Positions 7,973 through 16,607 of a stretch of 64,000 nt of DNA are shown here, in pieces; positions within the stretch are counted from its first letter, which is position 1, and each line of letters opens with the position of its first letter. A program made the translations under genes and the position numbers. The notes under the pieces were generated by a model. That model saw only the letters and a list, made by a program, of their open reading frames with translations. It made no database searches and was not told the DNA's origin. Source of the stretch: Arthrobacter sp. PM3 (GTDB lineage Bacteria; Actinomycetota; Actinomycetes; Actinomycetales; Micrococcaceae); NCBI RefSeq assembly GCF_003352915.1, contig NZ_CP022314.1, positions 469,397 to 533,396 of the forward strand, given 5' to 3'.

Positions 7973-9184
7973 TTAGGAGGGGACCCCCACGGGCGCCGCG
8001 GCGAGGGTGCTCAGTGCGACCGGGGCCGGCCGTGCCACCGTGCTTTCGATCCTGACGGACGCGCCCGTTTGCGCCGATTCGAGCACGGACTCCATCACCT
8101 CCAGGGCGTGGAATGCCAGGGCTCCCCCGGCCCGGGGCTCCTGCCCGGCCGGGGTGCGGACCAGGTCCGCGATGCCGAAGCCGCGCCCCGAGTCCGCGTA
8201 GCCGGCGGAGACCGGGAGCGTCTCCCAGTCCTGCGCACCGAGGGCGAAAAGCTGCACGTCGCCGTCGAAATGGTTGGGGTCCGGGACGGCCAGGGACCCG
8301 AACTCGCCGTGGATTTCGATGTTGGGGCTCTGGGTCTTCACTGCGTCGAAGCTCATCACGAGCGTGGACAGCGCCCCCGAAGCGTGGACCAGGACGCCGG
8401 TGACGTGGGTGTCGGTCGCCACGGGCACGGTCTGGCCAACGCGTGCGCCCGAGCCGATGGTCCGCTCCGCCCTGGTGTGGCTGGCCGCGCCGATCACCGA
8501 GACCACCGGTCCCAGCAAGGTGACCAGCGCGGAGACGTAGTACGGGCCCATGTCCAGAAGGGGCCCGCCGCCGGGCTGGTAGTAGAAGTCCGGGTTCGGG
8601 TGCCAGCGCTCATGGCCGGGGGTGACCATGGTGGCGGTCGCGGAAATCGGCCGGCCGATCAGCCCGTCGTCAATCGCCTTGCGGGCGGTCTGGATCCCGG
8701 TGCCGAGGACGGTGTCCGGGGCGCAGCCGACGGCGACGCCGGCAGCCCGCGCGGCGTCGAGCACCTGCCGCGCCTCCGCCGTCGTGGCCGCGAGCGGCTT
8801 TTCACCGTAGACGGACTTGCCGGCGGCAATCGCCCGGAGGGCGACCCCGGCGTGGGCCGCCGGGATGGTCAGGTTCAGGACGAGGTCGACGTCGTCGGCG
8901 GCCAGCAGTTCGTCCACGGTGACGGCACGGACGCCGTCGTAGGAATCCGCCACGGCCTGTGCCCGGGCGGGGTCCAGGTCCGCGACGGCGACGAGGTTGA
9001 TGGGGCCGTTGTCCCGAAGCTGCCGGAAGGTTGCCAGGTACTGGGCGATGATGGCTCCGCACCCGATGATCCCAACGTTGGTTGGCTGGTCTGTGTCGAT
9101 TGGCTGGTCTGTGTCGATTGGCTGGTCTGTGTCGATTGGCTGGTCTGTGTCGATTAGCTGGTTCGGGTCTAACGGCTTGCCCAC
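7973..9184 (-). CDS. Gfo/Idh/MocA-family oxidoreductase with N-terminal hexapeptide repeat
   Basis: A 403-residue NAD(P)-dependent sugar dehydrogenase. The Rossmann motif VGIIGCGAIIAQYLATF begins near residue 35, the catalytic EKPLA motif (YGEKPLA) follows near 130, and the C-terminal half has GGGPLLDMGPYYVSALVTLL. Family members oxidize a sugar or cyclitol hydroxyl. It is last gene of the ABC-transporter operon and its start overlaps the ThuA-like gene. GTG 9184 has AAAGGGG upstream; the first 33 residues are mostly four copies of I-D-T-D-Q-P encoded by an 18-bp tandem repeat, an odd extension absent from the family core. The repeat may vary in length between strains. Confidence 0.85.
   Translation of the reverse strand: MGKPLDPNQLIDTDQPIDTDQPIDTDQPIDTDQPTNVGIIGCGAIIAQYLATFRQLRDNGPINLVAVADLDPARAQAVADSYDGVRAVTVDELLAADDVDLVLNLTIPAAHAGVALRAIAAGKSVYGEKPLAATTAEARQVLDAARAAGVAVGCAPDTVLGTGIQTARKAIDDGLIGRPISATATMVTPGHERWHPNPDFYYQPGGGPLLDMGPYYVSALVTLLGPVVSVIGAASHTRAERTIGSGARVGQTVPVATDTHVTGVLVHASGALSTLVMSFDAVKTQSPNIEIHGEFGSLAVPDPNHFDGDVQLFALGAQDWETLPVSAGYADSGRGFGIADLVRTPAGQEPRAGGALAFHALEVMESVLESAQTGASVRIESTVARPAPVALSTLAAAPVGVPS
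9084..9155. repeat. Four-unit 18-bp tandem repeat inside a coding region
   Basis: Four identical units of ggctggtctgtgtcgatt, followed by a diverged six-base start of a fifth. Because 18 is a multiple of three, unit gain or loss keeps the Gfo/Idh frame and adds or removes one D-T-D-Q-P-I block. It lies just ahead of the Rossmann fold. Confidence 0.95.
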
Positions 9185-9870
9185 AGCAGGCCCCTTTCGA
9201 TGATGGTGCGGACGTTGGTGTCCTGGAGGATTTCGACGCGGTGTCCCGGGGTGCAGACGAAGATCTTGCCTTTGCCCCACTGCCGGGTCCAGATGGCCGG
9301 GGACGTGACTTCCCGGTGCCAGGGGTCCCAGGCGCGGACCTTCTGGGTAGTGGTGGCCAGGACGTCAATGTAGTCGTCGGCGAGGACCCAATACTGTTCG
9401 GTGACGAGGTCGAAGTCGCCGAGCCCGGCGGTGATCGGGTGCTCCGCGGCCGCCGGCAGCATGTTGACCGTGTAGGGCACGTAGTTGTCAGGCTGCCCGC
9501 CCGTGCGCTCGTCCGGGTGCTTGCCCGGGTGGCAGGCGAACTGGCCTCCGACCAGGTGCAGGTAGTCCGAGGTGTTGCGGTAGGAGTCGGCGATGCCGCC
9601 GTGCCAGCCGGCCAGGCCGGTGCCGTTTTCGACGGCGGTCCGGAGCCCTTCGAACTCGTCCTTTTCGATGGTGGACATCGTCATGCACTGCAGGATGAGG
9701 TCGACGCCGGCCATGTAGTCGGCGTCGGCGTAGATCTTGGGCGATTCCTCGATCCTGACCTCGTAGCCGTTGGCCTTCAGGTACGGGATGAATTCCTCGG
9801 TGGCTTCGACGGGCTGGTGCCCGTCCCAGCCGCCGCGCACCACGAGGGCGGTCTTGGGGTTGCTTGTCAT
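9169..9870 (-). CDS. ThuA-like domain protein
   Basis: A 233-residue protein of the ThuA (trehalose-utilization) family, a class-I-glutamine-amidotransferase-like fold. Seen: ALVVRGGWDGHQPVEATE, IYADADYMAGVDLILQC, GLAGWHGGIADSYRN and WGKGKIFVCTPGHR. Established knowledge: ThuA-type proteins are found with Gfo/Idh dehydrogenases and TIM-barrel proteins in disaccharide and glycoside catabolism that goes through 3-keto sugars; their exact reaction is not settled. Here it sits between those two gene types, so a role in the same pathway is likely. Start is ATG 9870 with AAGGAAC; its end overlaps the next gene by 16 nt. Confidence 0.85.
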   Translation of the reverse strand: MTSNPKTALVVRGGWDGHQPVEATEEFIPYLKANGYEVRIEESPKIYADADYMAGVDLILQCMTMSTIEKDEFEGLRTAVENGTGLAGWHGGIADSYRNTSDYLHLVGGQFACHPGKHPDERTGGQPDNYVPYTVNMLPAAAEHPITAGLGDFDLVTEQYWVLADDYIDVLATTTQKVRAWDPWHREVTSPAIWTRQWGKGKIFVCTPGHRVEILQDTNVRTIIERGLLWASR

Positions 9871-9903
9871 GGAGTTCCTTGGTGTTGGTGTTCTGTGCGC
9901 GGT

Positions 9904-10908
9904 TCAGCGGGCGGCGAAGGCCGCGTCGAAGGCGGCTGCGGGCGGTGTGATGGTGGCGAGGTCCCTGACGAGCGCGAGGGCCTGGGGTGCGCCGATGAGG
10001 CGGTCCATGCCGGCGTCCTCCCACTCGATGCTGGTGGGCCCCCGGTAGCCGATGGCGTTCAGGGTCCGGAAGATCGGTTCCCAATTGACGTGGCCGTGGC
10101 CTGCCGTGACGAAGTCCCATCCGCGGCGCGGGTCCGCCCAGGGAAGGTGCGAGCCGAGCCGGCCGTTGCGGCCGTTGAGTTGCCGGACGGACTCCTTCAC
10201 ATGGACGTGGAAGATCTTCTCGGCGAAGTCCTGCAGGAACATGACGGGGTCCAGGTCCTGCCAGATGAAGTGGGAGGGGTCGAAGTTCAGGCCGAAGCTT
10301 TCCCGGTGCCCGATCGCCTCGAGGGTGCGTTTGGCGGTCCAGTAGTCGTAAGCGATTTCGGACGGGTGGACTTCCAGGGCGAAGCGGACCCCTTCCGCGT
10401 CGAAGACGTCGAGGATCGGGTTCCAGCGGTCGGCGAAGTCCTGGTAGCCGCGGTCGATCATGGCCTCCGACGCCGGCGGGAACATGGCGACGCATTTCCA
10501 GATCGAGGATCCGGTGAAGCCGGTGACGGTCTTCACGCCCAGCCTGGCGGCTGCACGGGCCGTGGTCTTCATGGCGTCGGCGGCCCGGGCGCGCACGCCT
10601 TCGGGGTCGCCTTCGCCCCAGACGTCCGGAGACAGGATGTCCCGGTGGCGCTCATCGATGGGGTCGTCGCAGACGGCCTGTCCGGTGAGGTGGTTCGCGA
10701 TCGCGTGGACGGTGAGGTTGTGCTTTTCCAGGATGTCGAGCCGGCCCTGGAGATAGGCGTCGTCCTCGACGGCGCGCAGCGGGTCCAGGTGGTCGCCCCA
10801 GCAGGCGATTTCGAGGCCGTCGAAGCCCCATTCGCCGGCGAGCCGCGCCACTTCCTCGAAGGGCAGATCGGCCCACTGGCCGGTAAAGAGGGTGATGGGT
10901 CGGGTCAT
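9904..10908 (-). CDS. Sugar phosphate isomerase/epimerase-like TIM-barrel protein
   Basis: A 334-residue xylose-isomerase-like TIM barrel. Metal-ligand segments are visible in order: [14 protein letters not shown] near 30, [35 protein letters not shown] and [11 protein letters not shown]. The fold serves isomerases, epimerases and lyases, including enzymes that cleave 3-keto glycosides. Flanked by two Gfo/Idh dehydrogenases and a ThuA-like protein, a role on a keto-sugar intermediate is plausible but not proven. The start ATG 10908 has GAGGACAC upstream; an in-frame extension to 11103 would run into the next gene and is not used. Confidence 0.85.
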   Translation of the reverse strand: MTRPITLFTGQWADLPFEEVARLAGEWGFDGLEIACWGDHLDPLRAVEDDAYLQGRLDILEKHNLTVHAIANHLTGQAVCDDPIDERHRDILSPDVWGEGDPEGVRARAADAMKTTARAAARLGVKTVTGFTGSSIWKCVAMFPPASEAMIDRGYQDFADRWNPILDVFDAEGVRFALEVHPSEIAYDYWTAKRTLEAIGHRESFGLNFDPSHFIWQDLDPVMFLQDFAEKIFHVHVKESVRQLNGRNGRLGSHLPWADPRRGWDFVTAGHGHVNWEPIFRTLNAIGYRGPTSIEWEDAGMDRLIGAPQALALVRDLATITPPAAAFDAAFAAR

Positions 10909-10919
10909 GGTGTGTCCTC

Positions 10920-12143
10920 TCAGACTTTTTGCCAGCGGCTGTCGGATTCGGCGCTGGTTTCGACGGCGGCGAGGACTTTCTGGACCTGGACCGCGTCGGC
11001 GAACGACGGCGACGGGGGCCGGTTGCCCGCGATCGCCTGGATGAGGTCCACGACCTGGTGGGTGAAGAGGTGTTCGTAGCCCAGGCCGTGGCCGGTGGGC
11101 CACCAGCTGCCGGTGTAGGGGTGTTCGGGTTCGGTGACCTGGATCTTGCGGAAGCCGGCGTCGGGGCCGTCGGCGGCGTCGTAGAAGGACAGGGCGTTCA
11201 TGTCCTCGAAGTCGAACGCGAGCGAGCCCAGCGTGCCATTCAGTTCGATGCGCATGGCGTTCTTCCGGCCCAGGGCGAACCGGGTGGCCTCGAAGACCCC
11301 GATCGGCCCGCTGTCGGCTTGACCGGGCTCAGTTTGGCCGCCACCGGGTCCGGATCCTTCGAACCGGGCGGTGAAGATCGCGGCGTCGTCCACGGTTACC
11401 GGCCCGCGGACGGTGTCAGCGCCGGTGGCGCCGTGCCCGCCCAGGCCGACGAAGTCCCCGGCGACGGGGCGTTCGGTCACGAAGGTCTCCAGGAGGGCCG
11501 AGACGCCGGTGATGTTCCGGCCGGTGATCCACTGGGCGGCGTCGATGCTGTGCGCCCCGATGTCCCCGAGCGAACCGGACCCGGACTTGGCCTTGTCCAG
11601 CCGCCAGGTCAGCGGCGCGTCGGCGTCGGAAAGCCAGTCCTGCAGGTACTGCGCCCGGACGTGCCGGATCTGACCCAGCCGCCCGGCGTCGACCATCCGT
11701 TTGGCCAGGGCCAGGGCCGGGGTGCGCCGGTAGCTGAAGCCGCACATCGAGTAGACGCCCCGGGCGGCGGCGGCGTCCGCGGCCGCCGCCATGCGTTCGG
11801 CCTCGGCCACGGAGTTCGCCAGTGGCTTCTCGCACAGCACGTGCTTGCCGGCCTCGAGCGCGGCGATCGCGATCTCGGCGTGGGTGTTGCCGGGGGTGCA
11901 GATGTCGATCAGGTCGATGTCGTCCCGCTCGATCAGCGCCCGCCAGTCGGTCTCCGCGGATGCCCAGCCCATCTTCTCCGCCGCGGCCCGCACACCGTCG
12001 GCGTTCCGGCCCGCGACGGCGGCCAGCTCCGGGCGCAGGGGCAGGTCGAAGAACCGCGGCGCGGTCCGCCAGGCGTGGGAATGCGCGGCCCCCATGAAGG
12101 CATAGCCCACCATCCCCACCCGCAGGGGTTTCGGTTCAATCAC
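10920..12143 (-). CDS. Gfo/Idh/MocA-family oxidoreductase
   Basis: A 407-residue NAD(P)-dependent dehydrogenase: Rossmann motif [18 protein letters not shown] at the N terminus, [19 protein letters not shown], catalytic CEKPLANS, and a second-domain segment [18 protein letters not shown]. The G-x-H-S-H-A-W pattern is typical of relatives acting on glycosides or inositol-like rings. It follows the two permease genes, sharing the operon with a second Gfo/Idh gene, a TIM-barrel gene and a ThuA-like gene. Start is GTG 12143 with AGAGAGGA upstream. The substrate is unknown. Confidence 0.88.
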   Translation of the reverse strand: MIEPKPLRVGMVGYAFMGAAHSHAWRTAPRFFDLPLRPELAAVAGRNADGVRAAAEKMGWASAETDWRALIERDDIDLIDICTPGNTHAEIAIAALEAGKHVLCEKPLANSVAEAERMAAAADAAAARGVYSMCGFSYRRTPALALAKRMVDAGRLGQIRHVRAQYLQDWLSDADAPLTWRLDKAKSGSGSLGDIGAHSIDAAQWITGRNITGVSALLETFVTERPVAGDFVGLGGHGATGADTVRGPVTVDDAAIFTARFEGSGPGGGQTEPGQADSGPIGVFEATRFALGRKNAMRIELNGTLGSLAFDFEDMNALSFYDAADGPDAGFRKIQVTEPEHPYTGSWWPTGHGLGYEHLFTHQVVDLIQAIAGNRPPSPSFADAVQVQKVLAAVETSAESDSRWQKV

Positions 12144-12155
12144 AACAAGTCCTCT

Positions 12156-13057
12156 CTATTTGCTGAAGCCCGCGGTCAGGCCGCTGAGCAGCTGGCGCCG
12201 CGCGAGGACGTAGACCACCAGGAGCGGCAGGGTGGCGAGCACGACGGCGGCCAGCACGGCCGGGATGTTCACGCTGAACTCGCCCTGGAAGGTCCACAGG
12301 GACAGCGGCAGCACCCGGGTTTCCGGGCTCTGGGTCAGGATCAGCGGGAACAGGAAGCCGTTCCAGACGTGCAGCGCGTTGTAGATCCCCACCGTGATGA
12401 CGGCCGTTTGGTCATGGGCAGCGCCAGGCGCCACATCATGGACCAGTCCGAGCAGCCGTCCAGCCGCATCGATTCGAAAAGTTCGTTGGGCACATCCCGC
12501 ATGAAGTTGGACAGGATCAGCACGGAAATCGGGATGGCGAATGCGATGGAGGGCAGGATCAGCGCCAGCAGGGTGTCATACATGTGGGCCCGGGTGATCA
12601 TCCAGTAGATGGGGATGATGGTGGCGTGCAGCGGAATAGCCAGGCCCAGCAGGAACAGGTTGTTGGTCCAGCCAAGGAACCTGCTCTTGCCGCGGACAAT
12701 CGCGTAGGCGGCCATGAACGCGACCAGGAGCGCCGGGAAGACGCTGCCGGCGGTGACGATGAGGCTGTTGGCGAAGTAGCGGGCGAAGTCGTTCTCCAGG
12801 ACCAGTTTGTAGTTGTCCAGGGTGGGCTCGGAGGGCGGCATCATCGGGTTGGACGCGAAGAAGCCTGCCTGGTTCTTGAAGCTGGTGATGACAACGTAGT
12901 AGACGGGGATGATGATGATTGCCAGCCAGAGCCAGCCGCCGGCGCCGCCGAGGACGTTGGGCCGCGACCGTCCCGTGCGCTTGGCCTGCGGACGGGGGCT
13001 GCTGACGGCAGGGGGTCGGGTGGCGGACGGGACGGGGAGCTGGGTTGTGGAAGCCAT
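12156..13057 (-). pseudogene. Carbohydrate ABC transporter permease, interrupted by a single-nucleotide frameshift
   Basis: Two overlapping reading frames together make one MalG-type permease of about 300 residues. The first runs from ATG 13057 through six-helix permease sequence to LDGCSDWSMMWRLALPMTK; the continuation, AVITVGIYNALHVWNGFLF to GLTAGFSK, is in another frame ending at 12156. The switch lies at about 12401-12412, where one base appears to be missing after the EAA-loop region. No canonical -1 slippery heptamer was found, so this is either a real inactivating mutation or a sequencing error. The start overlaps the stop of the upstream permease (TGATG). If real, it would disable the importer. 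Confidence 0.8.
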
Positions 13058-13959
13058 CAGGCACCTTCCAGTTGGCTGGCATTGCGGTTCTTGCCGCCCA
13101 GCCGCTGCAGCAGCAGGGCCAGCGCGAGGCCGATGACGACGAGGATGACGCCGAGGGCACTGGCAGCGCCCATGTCATTGGCTTTGAACCCGGTGAGGTA
13201 CATGTGCAGCGGCAGCAGCCGGGTGGCATAGCCGGGACCGCCGCCGGTGAGGACGAAGACGAGGTCGAAGTACGCCAGCGACCCGACCACCATGAGCGTC
13301 GAGGACGTGATGATGGTGTACTTCAGCTGCGGCAGGGTGATGCTGAAGAACTGTTGGATCCGTCCGGCACCATCGATTTGCGCGGCCTCGTACAGCGAGG
13401 TCGGGATCTGGCGCACGCCGCCTTGGTAGATCAGCGTGTGGAAGGGGACGAACTGCCAGGCGATGACGAAGACCACGACGAACAGCACCAGGTCCGAGTT
13501 GCCCAGCCAGTCCTGGGCCAGGAGTGGGATGCCGAGCCCCGCGCCCAGGCCGAAGTTGGGGTCCAGGAGGGCCTTGAACGCGATGGCGACGGCGGCCGAG
13601 GACAGCAGCAGGGGCACGAAGTACAGGACTGCCAGGACGGCCCGGTACTTCTGGCCTGCGGCGGTGAAGACGCCCAGCAGGAGGCTGATCGGCGCCTGGA
13701 CGATGAAGGAGAAGAACATGATCTTGGCCGTCACCAGCAGGGCGTTGCCGGTGACCGGGTCGGTCAGGACAGTCGTCCAGCTGGACAGGCCGTCCAGCTT
13801 GATCTCGCCCAGGCCGTCCCAGCTGGTGAAGCTCAGGAACAGGACGCCGATCAGCGGAATGATGGCGAACAGCAGGAAGAAGGCAAGGGCCGGCGCTGCC
13901 AGCCATCCCGACGGGCCCCGGTCGAGGGCCCGCCGGGAGGAACCGGATGTGGTGGACAC
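13057..13959 (-). CDS. Carbohydrate ABC transporter permease (MalF type)
   Basis: A 300-residue inner-membrane permease with about six transmembrane helices and the EAA loop YEAAQIDGAGRIQQFFSITL, the contact site for the ATPase. It pairs with the downstream permease and the upstream lipoprotein to import a sugar. No ABC ATPase gene is in this cluster, so a shared MsmK/MsmX-type ATPase encoded elsewhere is expected. GTG 13959 begins 2 nt before the stop region of the binding-protein gene is cleared (gap of 4 nt), with GGAAAG as ribosome site. Confidence 0.92.
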   Translation of the reverse strand: MSTTSGSSRRALDRGPSGWLAAPALAFFLLFAIIPLIGVLFLSFTSWDGLGEIKLDGLSSWTTVLTDPVTGNALLVTAKIMFFSFIVQAPISLLLGVFTAAGQKYRAVLAVLYFVPLLLSSAAVAIAFKALLDPNFGLGAGLGIPLLAQDWLGNSDLVLFVVVFVIAWQFVPFHTLIYQGGVRQIPTSLYEAAQIDGAGRIQQFFSITLPQLKYTIITSSTLMVVGSLAYFDLVFVLTGGGPGYATRLLPLHMYLTGFKANDMGAASALGVILVVIGLALALLLQRLGGKNRNASQLEGA

Positions 13960-13963
13960 GGGA

Positions 13964-15295
13964 TTACTTTCCGATCGTCGCGTTCATCGTGGCGACGAAC
14001 TGCTCCGGGGTGATCTTCTTCAGGAAGATCTGGTCCAGGTTGGCCAGCATCGCGTCACCCTGCGCCGGGCTGAGGGCCTGGTCCCAGGAGAGCGTGAAGC
14101 TCGGAGCGTTCTTGGCCATGTCGTACACGTAGGTCAGGAAGTCCTTGTCCGGGGACGCGGCGAGCTTGGCCTCGATGCCCTTGACCACCGGAACGGCGCC
14201 GGAGTCGATGAGGCTCTGGACGTTGCTGTCCGAGAACATGCCGCTCTTGACGTACTCGAGGGCGGCCTTCTTCTGGCCCTCGGTGGCCTTCGAGGAGACA
14301 GACCAGAAGTTGGATGGGTTCCCGACGACGTTCGCCGGGTCTCCCTTGCCGCCGGAGACCGTGGGGAACGTGGTGTAGCCGAGTTTGCCGCTCTTGACGA
14401 AGTCGGCGGCGTCCTTCTTCATGCCCTGGTAGATCCAGCCGCCCTGCAGGATCATGGCCGACTTGCCGGTGTAGAGCAGGGCCTGGTCCGCGTTGCTGTC
14501 CGCGGCGATGGAGGAGAACCCGTTGACGAAGCCGCCGGCGTCCACGAGCTGTTGGATCTTGGTCAGCGCCTCGGTGACGGCGGGGTCTGACCACGCGCCC
14601 GGCTTGTTGGCCGCGATGTTGGCGAAGACTTCGGGGCCGCCGATGCGCTCCACGAGGTACTCCAGCCACATCAGGTCCGGCCAGCGGGACTGGCCGCCGA
14701 GGGAGAACGGCGCGATCCCGGCGTCCTTGAACTTCGGCACGAGTGCCATGAGCTCGTCCCAGGTCTTGGGGGCCTGGACTCCCACCTTGTCGAAGACGTC
14801 CTTGTTGAAGTAGAGCACCACGGGCTGCACGTTGTTGTTGGGCAGGGCGTAGGTCTTGCCGTCGATGACGCCGTTCTTCAGCACTGCGGGAAGGTAGCGG
14901 TCCTGCACGTCCGGGTTGTCCTTGAGGAACGCGGAGAGATCATCCACCTGGCCGGCGTCGACATAGGACTTCAGCACGCCCCCGCCCCAGCCGTAGATGA
15001 AGGTCGGGCCCTGGCCGGCGCCGACGGCGGTGCGCACCTTGGTCTTGTAAGCATCGTTCGCGAAGAAGTCCAGCTTGATGGAGGAATCCGGGTGGGCGGA
15101 ATTCCAGTCCGTGATGGATTTCTGCAGCACGGGCTGGTTGCCGCCCGTCAGGCCCCACATGGTGGCGGAGTCGGCGCTCGCGGCGGTGCCGGCCGGGCCG
15201 CTGGAGCCGCAGGCGGCCAGGCTGAGTGAAACTGCGGCCGCGGAAACGGCGATCGCGGCACGGCGAAACGTACGATTTTTCATCTGGGATTCCAT
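13964..15295 (-). CDS. Extracellular sugar-binding lipoprotein (ABC family 1)
   Basis: A 443-residue substrate-binding protein. The N terminus has a basic stretch, a hydrophobic core and a lipobox LSLAACG with the lipid-modified Cys at residue 29. The mature part shows family-1 features: GPTFIYGWGGGVLKSYVD, VIDGKTYALPNNNVQPVV, LYFNKDVFDKVGVQAPKTWD and GKSAMILQGGWIY. It delivers the substrate to the two downstream permeases and is the first gene of a leftward operon running to about 7973. The start ATG 15295 has GGAGGA close upstream; ATG 15283 is an alternative. Upstream lies a TCGAAA-type operator. Confidence 0.93.
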   Translation of the reverse strand: MESQMKNRTFRRAAIAVSAAAVSLSLAACGSSGPAGTAASADSATMWGLTGGNQPVLQKSITDWNSAHPDSSIKLDFFANDAYKTKVRTAVGAGQGPTFIYGWGGGVLKSYVDAGQVDDLSAFLKDNPDVQDRYLPAVLKNGVIDGKTYALPNNNVQPVVLYFNKDVFDKVGVQAPKTWDELMALVPKFKDAGIAPFSLGGQSRWPDLMWLEYLVERIGGPEVFANIAANKPGAWSDPAVTEALTKIQQLVDAGGFVNGFSSIAADSNADQALLYTGKSAMILQGGWIYQGMKKDAADFVKSGKLGYTTFPTVSGGKGDPANVVGNPSNFWSVSSKATEGQKKAALEYVKSGMFSDSNVQSLIDSGAVPVVKGIEAKLAASPDKDFLTYVYDMAKNAPSFTLSWDQALSPAQGDAMLANLDQIFLKKITPEQFVATMNATIGK

Positions 15296-15398
15296 TCGTC
15301 CTCCGGGTTCTGCGCTGAGGTCCCGGTTGTGAGTGGCGGCAGGCCGGCCCGTCTCGAAGAAGGCTGCGCTGCCGCTGCTGATGGGTGAAGCTGGATTT

Positions 15399-15412
15399 TC
15401 GAAAAGTTTCGT
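15399..15412. promoter_or_regulatory. LacI-type operator O1, TCGAAA-AG-TTTCGT
   Basis: A near-perfect palindrome about 105 nt upstream of the binding-protein start, matching in layout the site just before the lacI gene (15543-15556). The two sites in one divergent intergenic region are the expected targets of the LacI protein encoded at 15573. Confidence 0.65.
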
Positions 15413-15542
15413 AAAAGTCTGCGACTTGTGAAACTAAAGTAACGGTGACTGCGGTCACAGTCAAGGGCGGATTCGGAACCTGAACGTGTTGCATGACCCG
15501 CAAGCTTGACGCAAAGGGCAAAGCACGCCAGACTGCTTCGTA

Positions 15543-15556
15543 TCGAAATATTTCGA
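15543..15556. promoter_or_regulatory. LacI-type operator O2, TCGAAATATTTCGA
   Basis: A perfect 14-bp palindrome ending 16 nt before the GTG of the lacI gene and 4 nt before its ribosome site. Binding here would block the gene's own transcription, pointing to autorepression. Confidence 0.7.
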
Positions 15557-15572
15557 AAGTGCAGGAGTCATC

Positions 15573-16607
15573 GTGTCAGTAGTTCAGGGTCCCGGGAGGC
15601 CAACGCTTGCGGCCGTCGCCCGCCAGGCCGGCGTCTCCTCCCCCACGGTCTCCAAGGTGATCAACGGGCGGGAGGACGTGGCGGAGACCACCCGGGCCAA
15701 GGTTCTGGCGGCGCTGGAGCAGCTGGGGTACCAGTCTCCCCAGCAGCGCAAGAAGGCCGACGGCCGGACGGCCATCGTGGAGGTGGTGTTCGACTCCCTG
15801 TACTCGGCCTACGCCGTCGAGGTCCTGAACGGGATCCTGGAGCAGGCCGCCTTGACCGACGTCGAAGTCCTCCTGGACGTGACCGGGCACCTGCCGGCCG
15901 TGACACTCAGTCCGGAGCGGCGCGCGCAGCGCATTCTGGATGAAGGCCGGGTCGGCCTGATTGTGGTGACGTCCGGGTTCAGCACGGCCCAGCTGCATGC
16001 CTTCCGCCGGCGGCACATCCCCGTGGTGGTGATCGATCCGCTCAACCCGCCGCCTCCGGAGGTGGTCAGCGTGGGGGCCACCAACTGGGCCGGCGGCAAG
16101 GCAGCCACCGAGCACCTGCTGGAACTCGGCCACCGGCGGATCGCCTACATTGGCGGGCCGGAGACGGCCGAGTGCAACCAGGCGCGCCTGCACGGCTACA
16201 TGGCGGCCCTCATGGCCGGCGGCGTCGAGGTGCGGCCTGACTACGTCCTGCTGGACAAGTTCCGCGCCGAGCACGGCATCCGGAGCCTCAAGACACTCCT
16301 GGCCCTCCCCGAGCCGCCGACCGCCATTTTCGCCGGCAGCGACAGCATCGGCCTCGGCGTCCTGGCCGAGGCCCGCAGGCACGGCATGCGGATCCCCGAG
16401 GACCTCAGCCTGGTGGGCTTCGACGGCACCTACCAGGCCGAGCAGTCCATCCCGGCCCTGACCACCGTGGCGCAGCCGCTGCAGGAGATGGGCCGCGCCG
16501 CCCTGCGCACGGTCCTCCGCCAGGCCAACGGCGAGGAACTTGATTCGCAGCGGGTGGAACTTGCCACCCACCTCATCGTCCGGGACTCGACGGCGCCTCC
16601 TTCATGA
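15573..16607 (+). CDS. LacI-family transcriptional regulator of the ABC sugar operon
   Basis: A 344-residue LacI-type repressor: helix-turn-helix in [20 protein letters not shown] (residues about 11-30), then a periplasmic-binding-like effector domain with [49 protein letters not shown] and LSLVGFDGT. Position divergent from the ABC operon and the shared TCGAAA palindromes make that operon the likely target. Start GTG 15573 with GCAGGAG. Its last 35 nt overlap the end of the convergent xylB gene. Confidence 0.92.
   Translation: MSVVQGPGRPTLAAVARQAGVSSPTVSKVINGREDVAETTRAKVLAALEQLGYQSPQQRKKADGRTAIVEVVFDSLYSAYAVEVLNGILEQAALTDVEVLLDVTGHLPAVTLSPERRAQRILDEGRVGLIVVTSGFSTAQLHAFRRRHIPVVVIDPLNPPPPEVVSVGATNWAGGKAATEHLLELGHRRIAYIGGPETAECNQARLHGYMAALMAGGVEVRPDYVLLDKFRAEHGIRSLKTLLALPEPPTAIFAGSDSIGLGVLAEARRHGMRIPEDLSLVGFDGTYQAEQSIPALTTVAQPLQEMGRAALRTVLRQANGEELDSQRVELATHLIVRDSTAPPS

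Noticed and set aside
12341..12434. Programmed -1 frameshift in the ABC permease
   Set aside because: No X-XXY-YYZ slippery heptamer or obvious downstream structure at the switch; a one-base loss explains the data more simply.
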